From NCBI RefSeq assembly GCF_001718695.1, contig NZ_CP013422.1, positions 1,488,001 through 1,552,000 of the forward strand: a DNA stretch of 64,000 bases, read 5' to 3'. The translations under genes and the position numbers were made by a program. Shown here in pieces: positions 49,201 to 54,989 of this stretch; the stretch's first letter is position 1; each line of letters begins with the position of its first letter. The DNA is from Burkholderia ubonensis (GTDB taxonomy: Bacteria > Pseudomonadota > Gammaproteobacteria > Burkholderiales > Burkholderiaceae). The notes beneath the pieces were generated by a model. That model was given only the letters and a program-made list of their open reading frames with translations. It was not told the origin of the DNA and ran no database searches.

Positions 49201-50776
49201 TACGACGCTGGTCGACGGCAGCACCGTCGCGGCGGGGCTCGAACCGTGGCGCGAAGTGGTCCGACGGCCGGCGCTGATGGTCGACGCGTCGCTGCCGGTC
49301 AGCGAGAGCCGCCTGATCAGCGCGCAGGCGGCCGACTACGTGAAGCCGGGCGATCCGCTCGCCGCCTTCGCGGAACTCAATGCGCTGCGCCTGCAGCAGA
49401 TGGAACGCTCGTGGTCGGTGCTCAGCTGGAAGAACGTGCTGTCGGGGCTGGTCGGGATCGGCGCCGGCATCGCCGTCCACCATATCGGCCTGACGCCGAC
49501 CGACTACAAGCAGGCGGCCAACGCGACCTTCGTCGGCGTGCGGACCGGCCGCCTCGTGCAGGCGCTGCATCAGGACACGCTGCGCGCGCTGCAAAGCGGC
49601 GATCCGCGGCTGTTCAACCACGTGATCGATCGCTTCATCAACGGGCTCAACAACCAGTTGTCGGCGCACCGGATGGACGAGGCGCAACGTCGCGCGTCGC
49701 TGGTGCGGCTGGCCGGCGAAGGCCGCGCGAAGATCAACCTGCAGCTCGAACTGCACGGCCGCAACGCGCTGTCCGCCGACAAGACGGTCGACTACACGAA
49801 GCTGATCGCGAACGACATGCTCGCGCAGATGCAGGGCGTGCTGGGCGGCACGTCGCTCCAGCAGATGCACGAGGGCAATCCGCGCCGCTTCTTCGGCAAG
49901 CTCGGCCGCACGGCCGCGATCGCGGGTTATGCGAGCCTCGGCGAGATGTCGCTGCATACGCTGCTGCAGGATCCGTCGCTGGTGCCGCTGCTGGGCACCA
50001 CCGGCGCGGTGCTGGGCCTCACCTACACCGGCCTCGTGCAGGCCAGCGCGTTCACCCACCTGAGCATCGAACGGCGCAGCCGCTTCGTGCGCTTCATCGA
50101 CACCGCGTCCGACCTCGCGAGCATCGCCGGCGGCTATATCGCGCCGTTCGTGGGCGCGGCCGCGACGATCCACACCAACCTGCCGACGGCGATCGCGTCG
50201 CTCAGCTCGGCCACGCTGCTCGCGCTCGCGCGCGTCGAGGCGCATTTCCCGAACCTGACCAAGCGCGTCACCGGCAAGATGCCGACGATCCTGCTGCTCG
50301 CGCCGATCGGGATCTACGTCGGCAACTGGGTTTATACGGCGGTCAGTGGCGGCAGCAGCAGCGGCAACGGCAGTAACAACGGCAACAACAACACGTCGCC
50401 GTCGAACGGCACCACGCACCACGGCAGCGCGCCTTCCGCGCCTGGCCTGCCTTCCGCGCCGGCCGTGCCGCCCCTGCCGCCATCGGGCACGCACGCGCAC
50501 GTCGCGCCCGCGGCGCCGCCCACGACACCGACGACGCCGCAGACGCCGGCCGCCGCGCAGCCGTACATCGTCGTCGCCGGCGATTCGCTGTGGGTGATCG
50601 CCGACCGGCATCGGCAGTCGCTGCTCGAGGCCGCGCACGTGTCGCGCGCCGATCAGCAAGGGTTGACGCGCGACCAGCAGGACGCGCGCGCGCTGACCGA
50701 AATCCTGCAGCTCAATCCGTCGGTCGCCGGCGATCCGAACCAGTTGTCGGTCGGTACGCCGCTGAACATCGGTTGA
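37295..50776 (+). CDS. Giant T3SS-locus protein with peptidase-like and kinase-like repeats and LysM
   Basis: 4493 residues from ATG at 37295 (GGAGA ribosome site; upstream frame is Arg-rich). Rough order: 1-700 helical, Gln/Ala-rich, coiled-coil-like; 700-1050 a region resembling DUF4781 with hydrophobic segments (IGMMVGGMALEGLGTLLDGT); 1370-1569 an eroded repeat unit; 1570-2162, 2163-2737 and 2738-2960 three repeat units. Each begins with a metallopeptidase-like block: SEARQ 1647-1651 (dead), HETGH 2240-2244 and HEVQH 2816-2820 (intact). Units 1 and 2 continue with a linker and a kinase-like block (GAGARKTAF, CDPGP; GSGAYKTVF, HDPGEV). Then uncharacterised domains, TM-like segments near 4045-4330, a Ser/Gly/Asn linker, and LysM at 4423-4493. 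It follows sctR and the transglycosylase gene. Probably a secreted or surface toxin; no full-length relative recognised. Confidence 0.85.
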   Translation: MLSIDGLGLGVNWQRFLSETLNPVVAPPPPPPKQDDPAAGPANPTVTPPIPVTASLGTDPAKPTNAEIQSATSLIQSMAAQYTAPPPDITVENDKTTAVQKAIQGAQTKYDNASQALQGAQNVLHLANRDPESTPAERKSAQADYAKARAAADDAQRELNVTTDAGYMILYGEQANADMPAGMKLDDSGKVTDPGDAQHAADQQLKTLIAAFPDHPDDPNWAPQASDCKNPLQIRLYDDWQKAQAHASAGSAKFFADVANSNLAYAQFQSYLADPDYKAALDAGVGRLNDALQPLDLQVSMPDAPDSADAAQTTVTAAAKDANYANAALAAANDNVTLAQAQQQSDADNGKEGPTVIVPDAIAKDKTALAHAQVTAGTSSSYLQMLAAQQQADTLQANYHGKLARLSDDPSEPYQQLQLAKQQAGIAHDAFVVAYGASLAQQYDDQAAQIEASVKPPARPSPFNTANPSQLFAPPPWNTTGTSANGTPANAAPLFSSPLPKTNAAGAPNANGAPNGSQPLWNTSPLLNGPLSFAPADAAANPATPSGPTLLDAKRLRVTAGAIRAAGNRLSNLVNERATGAALTEARNQQAQKHATLATIQQQYDDWQASHPAPTRFRQLADGDILPAYTPPLPNPNQTQLDQAKKDAQNADNAVQRLQLLSESAHQQVLLDQFDAGLEERLRYADPNSDAYKDYQSAQHDFYEAHRSELSNTLLDAASASTGKGATIDFGKLSDTQQRNLIGVALGMAPDVGGDASSNTSIATDTQTHFTNKDKLSTIDSVRDQLLKVGGGATTQVSVLPMVYAAKDAGMTTSALFKVSGKDGTQYVDETASTYDDINDYIDNNELSKDGTVDIATGHNADGTLQLVSKAAHHESGFDSFMNTLTSTGLNIGMMVGGMALEGLGTLLDGTVVGAVVGVPLNLLGAGMMYTAIGATVTSAGLDLANRADHGRSINPFTDAGARMDFINLVPMGAAGAAKLAGAKLFTRTVTALTRTPKVASVLAGGTKATAVVTGLGAGFEAFGEAGYDYFVTGDKKAAGEELKSGLTNVALMAAGGLKERVVTSVRTGTGRPIPIRGADGKTVSVDSQTIGRILNKGDDASLAAGRTRVTLDGEAVTVSPDGTLRVGDKILTYEDQPIRVLDRTSRNALPAGKFVVLGEDGKLSVVSASDKSWTNGTRIDSVTDTGERLSFGDGGGMSTTPKVVARTPLELLDRTLQQARDEYAAARDEQAPRSLAQAAEQGETASAANDARSTRRTSQERARVDAQRDEAAAEHATDANLDRRSADAQALRYRPLDADASPGASARTTPAAARPRIDVRVVDLTGAKPAARAATADPAGISVPRGPSAEPLEVGGRTLYIVRDGDAPHSASPAAARTPNLDEPIVVIAGEHDAQLAPELANRWDKPVYAATPEALDADGQLRADARTLRFDPAPDGVALAGDAEAAPHASPARAPGDAPVIVLAGKRGPNEPALPRPAATPRPLKALDGRFSAPNRVLVLVKSERSAAPERAPAHGETAPPRERAGGGAARPVSHHDVALAYDADLVAAHPEITEAAPPEAAASGPGWFTRMQMRFGGAPVPDTVLALASQSATLVTQLRMLSDGGWRVKVGKRGGGSHIDVRKRVMTIDGALQEPGSITYTLASEARQAVEAMAGALDLDYGSRSRFTRKALEAEARAQINAFEARYEIALSTGVDIAEHAQLPDAIAREGVDWHGPTSDYTGTVARLAENFADAPVAARDAQTYSEFYDDVWARQKRRGGVPRRMPAPRMQPADGQDGTAPAGRQQLDARTAWSYAHAVLESPFGERPAPDAATLQARRDGHMSTFADGDVLVLHADTLPDGTLLVDGKPVSAHEYALAMAPWPTLRQADTIVLSAGQGGYEAAARLANVWQRAVYAPPEHAVGADATVHDTRMFHRFDPAPAAPHALGELAADADGVHLAGDPASRIDIDGNVGELLGAGARKTAFALGDDAALATVDRSPKPPGAPQEPLTPEAQRAADEQLVRDEQRALAQLEQWGIRTVRLDGPFRALGDRVSALSLPLGVFHSDEFASGRLPPAVARAAIQNVLKTREVLEQHEVGFDLQGIFTRSGDFLVCDPGPILNTYAAHTLSLSRLFEIEKGIHRWIEQHGVDALDSALDPARDPTPLADDAFVQKPSVITRVRMRVGGAPLPNEVSALAQQSGTLAQQLRMLEDNGWRVRVGKRGGGSRTDARKKRVTLDGSLAHTGAMTYVLAHETGHAVEAISGTLGLDYSGRRRFTRKALEAEARAQLNAFEARYEIQMATGVDIAAGVRLPDALQAEADAWPAARGDAGALARLADAFAEAPVSGARGKTYTEFYGDAYDRGPGRRARAMPAPETRAAHDGDGERDAPTTMREIQAQRAAWSQAHAERDASPFGASGAPPVDTLALLRDGRVLLDMGQRIAIVPADTLRDGTLLGPDGQPVGPHEFTLLNAPPSDYGYTTILAARHANEGAAAQLANLWQRAIYTVHPDAIGADGMPTDLSAMNRYVPASYRQPSLGELSVDGAHGTLHLDGAPGRPVDPADYLGPVLGSGAYKTVFDGGAGQALGVYRDGSIDGLADAYEAVELEQGGLKTLSEVYELPTSTIDGPFSVVNRVGVVLKPSAQLSSVDVEFDIGLPAVVSSRGLTDLARIRRVTQDHHLLYDFQVLFARNGDVLLHDPGEVLPHGDPHGTVLARIDEVAAKIHSGLRHGRIKLAHPAFDEAGAYAPRRGAIAHVVMTFRGIVLRMQAHALARRSPTLRAQLRLARADGWKVKLGAPGGGQYVDAARRRIVLDGNTRRAGTLVYALAHEVQHGVDLATDTLGLDRSSPDAYVKSLLLAEARAQLNAYRVRAEILAAGGPDVAAHVQLPATLARAAEHAFASGEPAALDALADAFGEIRTSLPGTPTYRALYGEQARTELAGEPAPLTLAAPATGRGGGRRGGARSGRNALDSAEMTRARAWLDARGLRTLKRVDGADAASLRALVRQTGTDTVLLITRAGKITPAAVPEVVATARIDANGAIAQPKFVGGKLTPDEQQSLAAALDPAHDAADPAQAAAARAGFAFHASPVSLKQLQALGGMAKIEYAGDGKVVEFTRRGRVSSRYVDAIGALADAKHYRSAHKALGAAGRTDTIYAIDRTTGELRGHATYDAASGSWNYHEKAPLAQTRIGERPLRDAYPRRAQVRVRPHGKPHGVPLTRARRHGVSFVVSSIDPAMLEQVGNRFDAPKPPKADKPDRLPRPGLRYLGQLGITKTLNAPRRVALLTRNRTAALLGRARTGAALPAAGAAAASVPLFDRNLLPSGKHAALDFSGHNAVHLLSAAEFGALDAGKHHIYVYDTSDPLTHRLDTPQGVLVPDAKGKLTWHDWQNPGAPGVPLESSPIGAGPYGADTHLLLTELTPAELADHARGTRLAALNRRVEYLDGIAKDTSPSTFASLRNWASDAARETRSARKALKKEIKAATKAAKRQGLPEPAYPELKLRPYQPSLVSTTLVEWKRLYGDGNVPDLFAHLERIDALAKHERDSRLPPLELTDATATTPPPATMADAAAWRGTGLPLYVARDWSGGGARYAPVPFSRRAQRGLSTAAATDRALRRAVLGAGDAVRNRLVPMSRAYRLSDDPAEFVAQTRRHGGVMPVVTIPIDPHTLNATRGAKHDLEFVGDVKSIGDQRKAKIDYWEGTITGENGNVAHLDDLTRENLHRWLDAASEAGFLLRFETAPARALVSAADYRHLAGTNDGYHHHARLGALLESWAAEHEGEPAPNVMVTFHGWDSVLEPVPGAGHLELLDSLLDRPTLEWVHVGLSYATHGSDFIANQELTTALAKRLVERAVDEYAQPDGLDAPRSKLARLHGTDALTRVFERLDADTLAGQHQLLFAEIERIGREKGLTPAQIAELRQRLYEGNTTRLLHRARYATAKFATDAWHADPSHAPSEKSRERKFNEAWLKDVGARLRAPQQDTTLVDGSTVAAGLEPWREVVRRPALMVDASLPVSESRLISAQAADYVKPGDPLAAFAELNALRLQQMERSWSVLSWKNVLSGLVGIGAGIAVHHIGLTPTDYKQAANATFVGVRTGRLVQALHQDTLRALQSGDPRLFNHVIDRFINGLNNQLSAHRMDEAQRRASLVRLAGEGRAKINLQLELHGRNALSADKTVDYTKLIANDMLAQMQGVLGGTSLQQMHEGNPRRFFGKLGRTAAIAGYASLGEMSLHTLLQDPSLVPLLGTTGAVLGLTYTGLVQASAFTHLSIERRSRFVRFIDTASDLASIAGGYIAPFVGAAATIHTNLPTAIASLSSATLLALARVEAHFPNLTKRVTGKMPTILLLAPIGIYVGNWVYTAVSGGSSSGNGSNNGNNNTSPSNGTTHHGSAPSAPGLPSAPAVPPLPPSGTHAHVAPAAPPTTPTTPQTPAAAQPYIVVAGDSLWVIADRHRQSLLEAAHVSRADQQGLTRDQQDARALTEILQLNPSVAGDPNQLSVGTPLNIG
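42002..46100 (+). repeat. Tandem protein-coding repeat units inside the giant gene
   Basis: Three units: 42002-43780, 43781-45505 and 45506 to about 46100. They share LRM(L)xxxGWRVKVGKRGGGS, the HExxH-type stretch YxLAHExxHAVEA, FTRKALEAEARAQLNAFEAR and LADAFAEAP; the linker LANxWxRAVY with PexAxxxDG; and the kinase-like part. Unit 1 is the most diverged at the zinc site. Part of an older copy lies before it (about 41400-42001). Confidence 0.85.
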
Positions 50777-50872
50777 GCGGCGTGGGAGTGTGAGCCTCGA
50801 ACGGCCTGAACCGGCAAGGACGGGGGCCGCTCGCGGGCCTCCGCGTGTTGCGCATCGCGTTTCACCCGGCCG
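50777..50872. other. Gap between converging genes
   Basis: 96 bases after the giant gene and before the end of asnB. No clear terminator hairpin. Confidence 0.3.
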
Positions 50873-52840
50873 TCACACCGCGCGCTGTCCCTCGAGCCAC
50901 GCCTGGAACATCAGCACCGTCCATAGCTGATGCTGCCAGTTCATCCGGCCGGTCTGGTGCTGCCGCCACAACCGCTCGACCGCCGCCGCATCGAAGAAGC
51001 CCTCCTCGCGCAGCCGCGCGGGATGCAGCAGCGCCTGCGCCCAGTCGCGCAGCGAGCCGCGCAGCCAGTGATCGATCGGCGCGCAGAAGCCCTGCTTCGG
51101 CCGGTCGATCAGCGGCGCCGGCACGTACGCATCGAGCAGGCGGCGCAGCAGCGCCTTCGACTGGCCGTCCGGCAACCGCACCGCCGCGGGCAGCCGCCAC
51201 GCGAATTCGACGACGTGGTGATCGAGGAACGGCATCCGCGTCTCGAGGCTGACGGCCATCGCCGCGCGATCGACCTTGGTCAGGATGTCGGTCGGCAGGT
51301 ACGTGAGCGTGTCGATCGCCATCGCCTGCTCGGCGAAGGTCAAATCCGCGGGCCATGCGCTCGCGGTGTCGAGCGGCGTCGGCGGCTCCTGCCCCGCGAG
51401 CGCGATGCGCTCCGGATGATGCACCGCCGACATCAGCAGCCGGTACAGCCCGATGCGGCTGTCGGCGGTCATCACATGGCCGAGCTTGTGCAGCCGGTCG
51501 CCGATGCGCGGCGGGGTCTCGCGCGCTTCGGCGCCGCTCCACGCGCTCTGCGCGACCGCCGCGAGCTGGTCGGCGTGATCGGGCCGCAGCGCATGCAGCG
51601 CGGCGGCGATCCGCGCGCGTACGGCCGCCGGCACGCGATGCAGCTTGCGCCACAGGCGCGGCGTCAGGAAATAGCGCGTGTAGCCGCCGAACAGCTCGTC
51701 GCCGCCGTCGCCGGACAGGCTCACCTTCACGTGGCGGCGCGTCAGCTCGGCGACGAGGAAGGTCGGAATCTGCGACGCGTCGGAAAACGGCTCGTCGTAG
51801 ATCGACGGCAGCTTCGGCACGACCGCGAGCGCGTGATCCGCGGTCACGTACAGCTCGGTATGCCGCGTGCCGAGATGGCGCGCAACCGCCTTCGCATAGC
51901 CGGCCTCGTCGTAGCCGGCCTCGTGGAAGCCGATCGTGAAAGTGTCGACCGGCGCCGCCGATTGCGCCTGCATCAGCGCGACGATCGCCGACGAATCGAC
52001 GCCGCCCGACAGGAATGCGCCGAGCGGCACGTCGGCCTCCATTTGCTGCGCAACGGCCTTGCGGAGAATCCCGTCGAGCAGGCCGACCGCCTCCTGCGCG
52101 GTGCCTTCGAACGGCTCCGCGCGGCCGGCCTCGATCGCGTGTTCGAGCGTCCAGTACGCGCGCACGCGCGGCGTGTCGCGCGCATGCTCGAACTGGATGA
52201 ACGTCCCGGGCGGCAGCTTGCGGATGCCGCGATAGATCGTGTACGGCGCGGGCACGCTCGACTGCCGCAGGTACAGGCACAGCGCATCGCGATCGATCGC
52301 GCCGTCGAAGCCCGGAAAGCTGCGCAGCGCCTTCAGCTCGGACGCGAACACCAGCGCGTCGCCGATCCGGCCGTAATAGAGCGGCTTCTCGCCGATCCGG
52401 TCGCGCGCGAGCGTCAGCACGCGCGACTCCCGGTTCCAGAGCGCGATCGCGAACATGCCGGTCGCGCGGCGCAGCGCCGCCTCGACGCCCCACGCGGCGA
52501 TCGCCGCGAGCAGCACTTCGGTGTCCGAGTGTCCGCGCCATGCCGGCGCGCGGCCGGTGCGCTCCAGCTCCGCGCGCAGCGCCCGGTGGTTGTAGATTTC
52601 GCCGTTGAAGACGAGGACGAAGCGTCCGCACGCGGACGCCATCGGCTGGCGGCCGTGCACCGACAGATCGACGATCGCGAGCCGCCGGTGGCCGAGCGCG
52701 ATCCCGGCTTGCGCATCGAGCCAGGTTCCCTGCGCGTCGGGCCCGCGATGCGCGAGGCTCGCCGTCATCCGCGCGAGCGTCGCGCGGGCTGTCTCCTCAT
52801 CGAAAGCGGCGCTGTTCAAAAAGCCGTCGATTCCGCACAT
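50873..52840 (-). CDS. asnB: Asparagine synthetase (glutamine-hydrolysing)
   Basis: A 655-residue AsnB-type enzyme. The start MCGIDGF at 52840 supplies the N-terminal Cys nucleophile of the glutaminase domain after Met removal. Glutaminase motifs are SLAHRGPDAQGTW, RRLAIVDLSVHGRQPM and VLVFNGEIYNHRALR, with SDTEVLLAAIAAWG. The synthetase domain has the ATP-binding PP-loop FLSGGVDSSAIVALM and SLSGDGGDELFGGYTRYF. It transfers ammonia from glutamine to aspartate. The length and two-domain layout fit AsnB paralogues that modify cell-surface sugars or peptides. It sits alone between the two halves of the T3SS locus, on the same strand as the right half but 298 bases from sctU. Confidence 0.92.
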   Translation of the reverse strand: MCGIDGFLNSAAFDEETARATLARMTASLAHRGPDAQGTWLDAQAGIALGHRRLAIVDLSVHGRQPMASACGRFVLVFNGEIYNHRALRAELERTGRAPAWRGHSDTEVLLAAIAAWGVEAALRRATGMFAIALWNRESRVLTLARDRIGEKPLYYGRIGDALVFASELKALRSFPGFDGAIDRDALCLYLRQSSVPAPYTIYRGIRKLPPGTFIQFEHARDTPRVRAYWTLEHAIEAGRAEPFEGTAQEAVGLLDGILRKAVAQQMEADVPLGAFLSGGVDSSAIVALMQAQSAAPVDTFTIGFHEAGYDEAGYAKAVARHLGTRHTELYVTADHALAVVPKLPSIYDEPFSDASQIPTFLVAELTRRHVKVSLSGDGGDELFGGYTRYFLTPRLWRKLHRVPAAVRARIAAALHALRPDHADQLAAVAQSAWSGAEARETPPRIGDRLHKLGHVMTADSRIGLYRLLMSAVHHPERIALAGQEPPTPLDTASAWPADLTFAEQAMAIDTLTYLPTDILTKVDRAAMAVSLETRMPFLDHHVVEFAWRLPAAVRLPDGQSKALLRRLLDAYVPAPLIDRPKQGFCAPIDHWLRGSLRDWAQALLHPARLREEGFFDAAAVERLWRQHQTGRMNWQHQLWTVLMFQAWLEGQRAV

Positions 52841-53138
52841 GTTCTTGCCCGTGTATTGATCGATCCCGTCTCGCTCGGCGCCACGTCGCGGCACGCCGTC
52901 GGGCGAGACGGTCGGGCCATGTTACGGAGAAATTATTCATCAATAAATCTGGGTGGCCGTTGGTAGCCATCTAAAAAAATCGGCGTCAAGCGTCGCATGC
53001 GGAAATGGAGAAAGGGCCACATCGGATGACGGGCCGGGCAGATCCCGCAACGAAACCGGAAAACGGTACGGATGGCGAAACCGCAACGGCAATGAATATA
53101 AAAACGGCAACCGATTCGAAATCCGAAATTTTGGCCGC
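52841..53138. other. Gap between sctU and asnB
   Basis: 298 bases. The sequence is less GC-rich than its neighbours and has repeated AACGG/AAACCG words at 53050-53110. Nothing coding is seen. It may hold the asnB promoter. Confidence 0.4.
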
Positions 53139-54170
53139 TCAATTCGCGCCCGTCGCCCACTTCAGCAGCGCCGCCACTTCGCGGAAATGCCGCGGCTGGA
53201 TCGTGCCGTTTTCCGGCGTCGAGTCGTACAGCGCCTGCGCAAGCCCGACGTTCGCGAGCGTCGGGCGCAGCGCGTCGCGCGCGAGCCGGACGATCCGCTC
53301 GGCCGCCTCGCCCTCGCCGCGCGCGAGCACCCACGGCAGCGAGCCCATCCCGCCGTAGTACAGCGCGACCGCGACGCGCGACGAATAAACGACCACCGAT
53401 GCGAAATCGATCCGGTCCTGCAGCGACGCATACTGCAGTTCGCGCGCGAGCTGCCGCCGCTTCGCCTGGATGTGCGGATCGCCCTCGTCGTCCTTGTGCT
53501 CGCGCCGCACCTCGTCGATCGACATCTTCATCTTCTTGTTGAACTCGTGATGCTGGTGAACGATGTCGATGATCGCCATCACGACATAGACGAGCGCCGC
53601 CCAGCCGAACAGCAGCATCAGCAGCTTCACGATCAGCGCGAGGATCGACATCGGCCGTGTGAAGCCGGATTGCACGGCCGGATCGAGCGACTCGACGATC
53701 AGCCAGCCGAGCGTCGCGACGAGCAGCACCGTCTTCAGCAGCATCTTCACGAGATTGACGACGTTGCGCAGCGACGCCATGTTCTTCAGCCCTTCGGCCG
53801 GGTTGAGCCGCGACAGCTGCGGCACGAGGCGGCTCCACGCCATCACGCCGCCGACCTGCACGAAACCCGCGAGCAGCCCGAGCATGAGGCCCGCCCCGAC
53901 GATCTCCGCCGACAGCGTCATCCAGTCGCGCGCGGCGCTGCCGACGAGCGCCGCGAGCCGCGCGCCGGGATCGGCCGCGCCGGCCGCATCGAACACGAGC
54001 CGGAACAGCCCCTGCAGGCGCTCGAACAGCGCGCCGAGCCCGACCGCGAGCGCGACGCATGCGCCGACGAAAAACGCCGACGAGATCGTCTCGGCGCTCT
54101 TCGGCACATCGCCTTTCTCGCGCGCCTCGCGCAGGCGCTTCGCGCTCGGCTTCTGGTTCTTCTCGGCCAT
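53139..54170 (-). CDS. sctU: T3SS export switch protein SctU, NPTH motif missing
   Basis: A 343-residue FlhB/SctU-family membrane protein. The start MAEKNQKPSAKRLREAREKG is typical. Four hydrophobic segments follow, and RLNPAEGLKNMASLRNVVNL and SIDEVRREHKDDEGDPHIQA are family hallmarks. The cytoplasmic domain should contain the autocleaving Asn-Pro-Thr-His; here the position reads FASVVVYSSRVAVALYYGG, that is Tyr262-Ser-Ser-Arg265. So self-cleavage and the usual substrate switch by that route look impossible. The C-terminal part is longer than average with a helical tail. It is the last gene of the minus T3SS operon, starting 9 bases after sctT. Confidence 0.95.
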   Translation of the reverse strand: MAEKNQKPSAKRLREAREKGDVPKSAETISSAFFVGACVALAVGLGALFERLQGLFRLVFDAAGAADPGARLAALVGSAARDWMTLSAEIVGAGLMLGLLAGFVQVGGVMAWSRLVPQLSRLNPAEGLKNMASLRNVVNLVKMLLKTVLLVATLGWLIVESLDPAVQSGFTRPMSILALIVKLLMLLFGWAALVYVVMAIIDIVHQHHEFNKKMKMSIDEVRREHKDDEGDPHIQAKRRQLARELQYASLQDRIDFASVVVYSSRVAVALYYGGMGSLPWVLARGEGEAAERIVRLARDALRPTLANVGLAQALYDSTPENGTIQPRHFREVAALLKWATGAN

Positions 54171-54179
54171 GCGCGGCCT

Positions 54180-54989
54180 TCACGCCGCGCCGTGCGGCGC
54201 GAACAGCGCGCGCAGCAGCGCCATCAGCCCGCTGTCGGGGCTCAGCAGCGCGTGCAGCGCCGCATAGACGACCGGCAGGAACAGCACCATCATCAGCATC
54301 GCGAGCGCACTCTTCACCGGCTGCGCGAACACGAAGATGTTGAGCTGCGGCACCGAGCGCCCGACGAGGCCGATGCCCAGCTCGACGAGCACCAGCACGA
54401 TCACGACCGGCGCGGCGAGTTTCACCATCCATGCGAAGATCGAGTCGGTCTGCCGCACCACGAAGGTCTGCAGCATCGACGAGAAATCCGGGCCGAGCGA
54501 GCCGATCGGCCACCACGCGTACGATTGCGCAAACAGCTGCACGAGCACCTGCAGCCCGCCCGCGGTGACGAACAGCGCGATCGCGACGAAATTGAGGAAG
54601 CCGGACGTCGGGCCGCCCTCGTGCCCGCCCATCGGATCGAAGAACGCGGCGCTGCCGCTGCCGGTCTGGAAGTCGATCAGGTAGCCGACGCCCTGGATCG
54701 CGAACAGCACCGCGCTGAACGCGCCCGCGAGCAGCACCCCGACCACCGCCTCCTTCGCGACCAGCAGGCACCACATCAGGAACGGCAGCGCGGCGACCTG
54801 CGCGGGATCGATCGCGGGCGCGACGAACGCGGCGATCACCACGGCGATCCCGTTGCGCACGAGCCCCGTGACGATCTGCTCGTTGAACACGGGCACGACG
54901 AACATGATCGGCAGCAGGCGCGGCATCACGTACAGCAGCGGCCGGAGCGCGCCGGCGACGTCGTTGAAACCGGTCGCCTGGTCTAGCAT
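54180..54989 (-). CDS. sctT: T3SS export apparatus protein SctT
   Basis: A 269-residue protein of the FliR/SctT family starting MLDQATGFNDVAGALRPLLY. Conserved stretches: RLLPIMFVVPVFNEQIVTGL, VRNGIAVVIAAFVAP, ALPFLMWCLLVAKEAVVGVL, IDFQTGSGSAAFFDPMGGHE and VPQLNIFVFAQPVKSALAML. It forms the export gate with SctR and SctS. The start overlaps the sctO end by 7 bases; the upstream frame is Gly/Arg-rich and does not continue the family. Confidence 0.95.
   Translation of the reverse strand: MLDQATGFNDVAGALRPLLYVMPRLLPIMFVVPVFNEQIVTGLVRNGIAVVIAAFVAPAIDPAQVAALPFLMWCLLVAKEAVVGVLLAGAFSAVLFAIQGVGYLIDFQTGSGSAAFFDPMGGHEGGPTSGFLNFVAIALFVTAGGLQVLVQLFAQSYAWWPIGSLGPDFSSMLQTFVVRQTDSIFAWMVKLAAPVVIVLVLVELGIGLVGRSVPQLNIFVFAQPVKSALAMLMMVLFLPVVYAALHALLSPDSGLMALLRALFAPHGAA

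Noticed and set aside
41900..50659. A 2919-residue open frame antisense to the giant gene
   Set aside because: It is Arg/Ala-rich with no domain or ribosome site and mirrors the codon bias of the sense gene; high GC keeps such antisense frames open.
50777..50872. Bidirectional terminator between the giant gene and asnB
   Set aside because: I could not find a stem of more than four pairs or a T-run.
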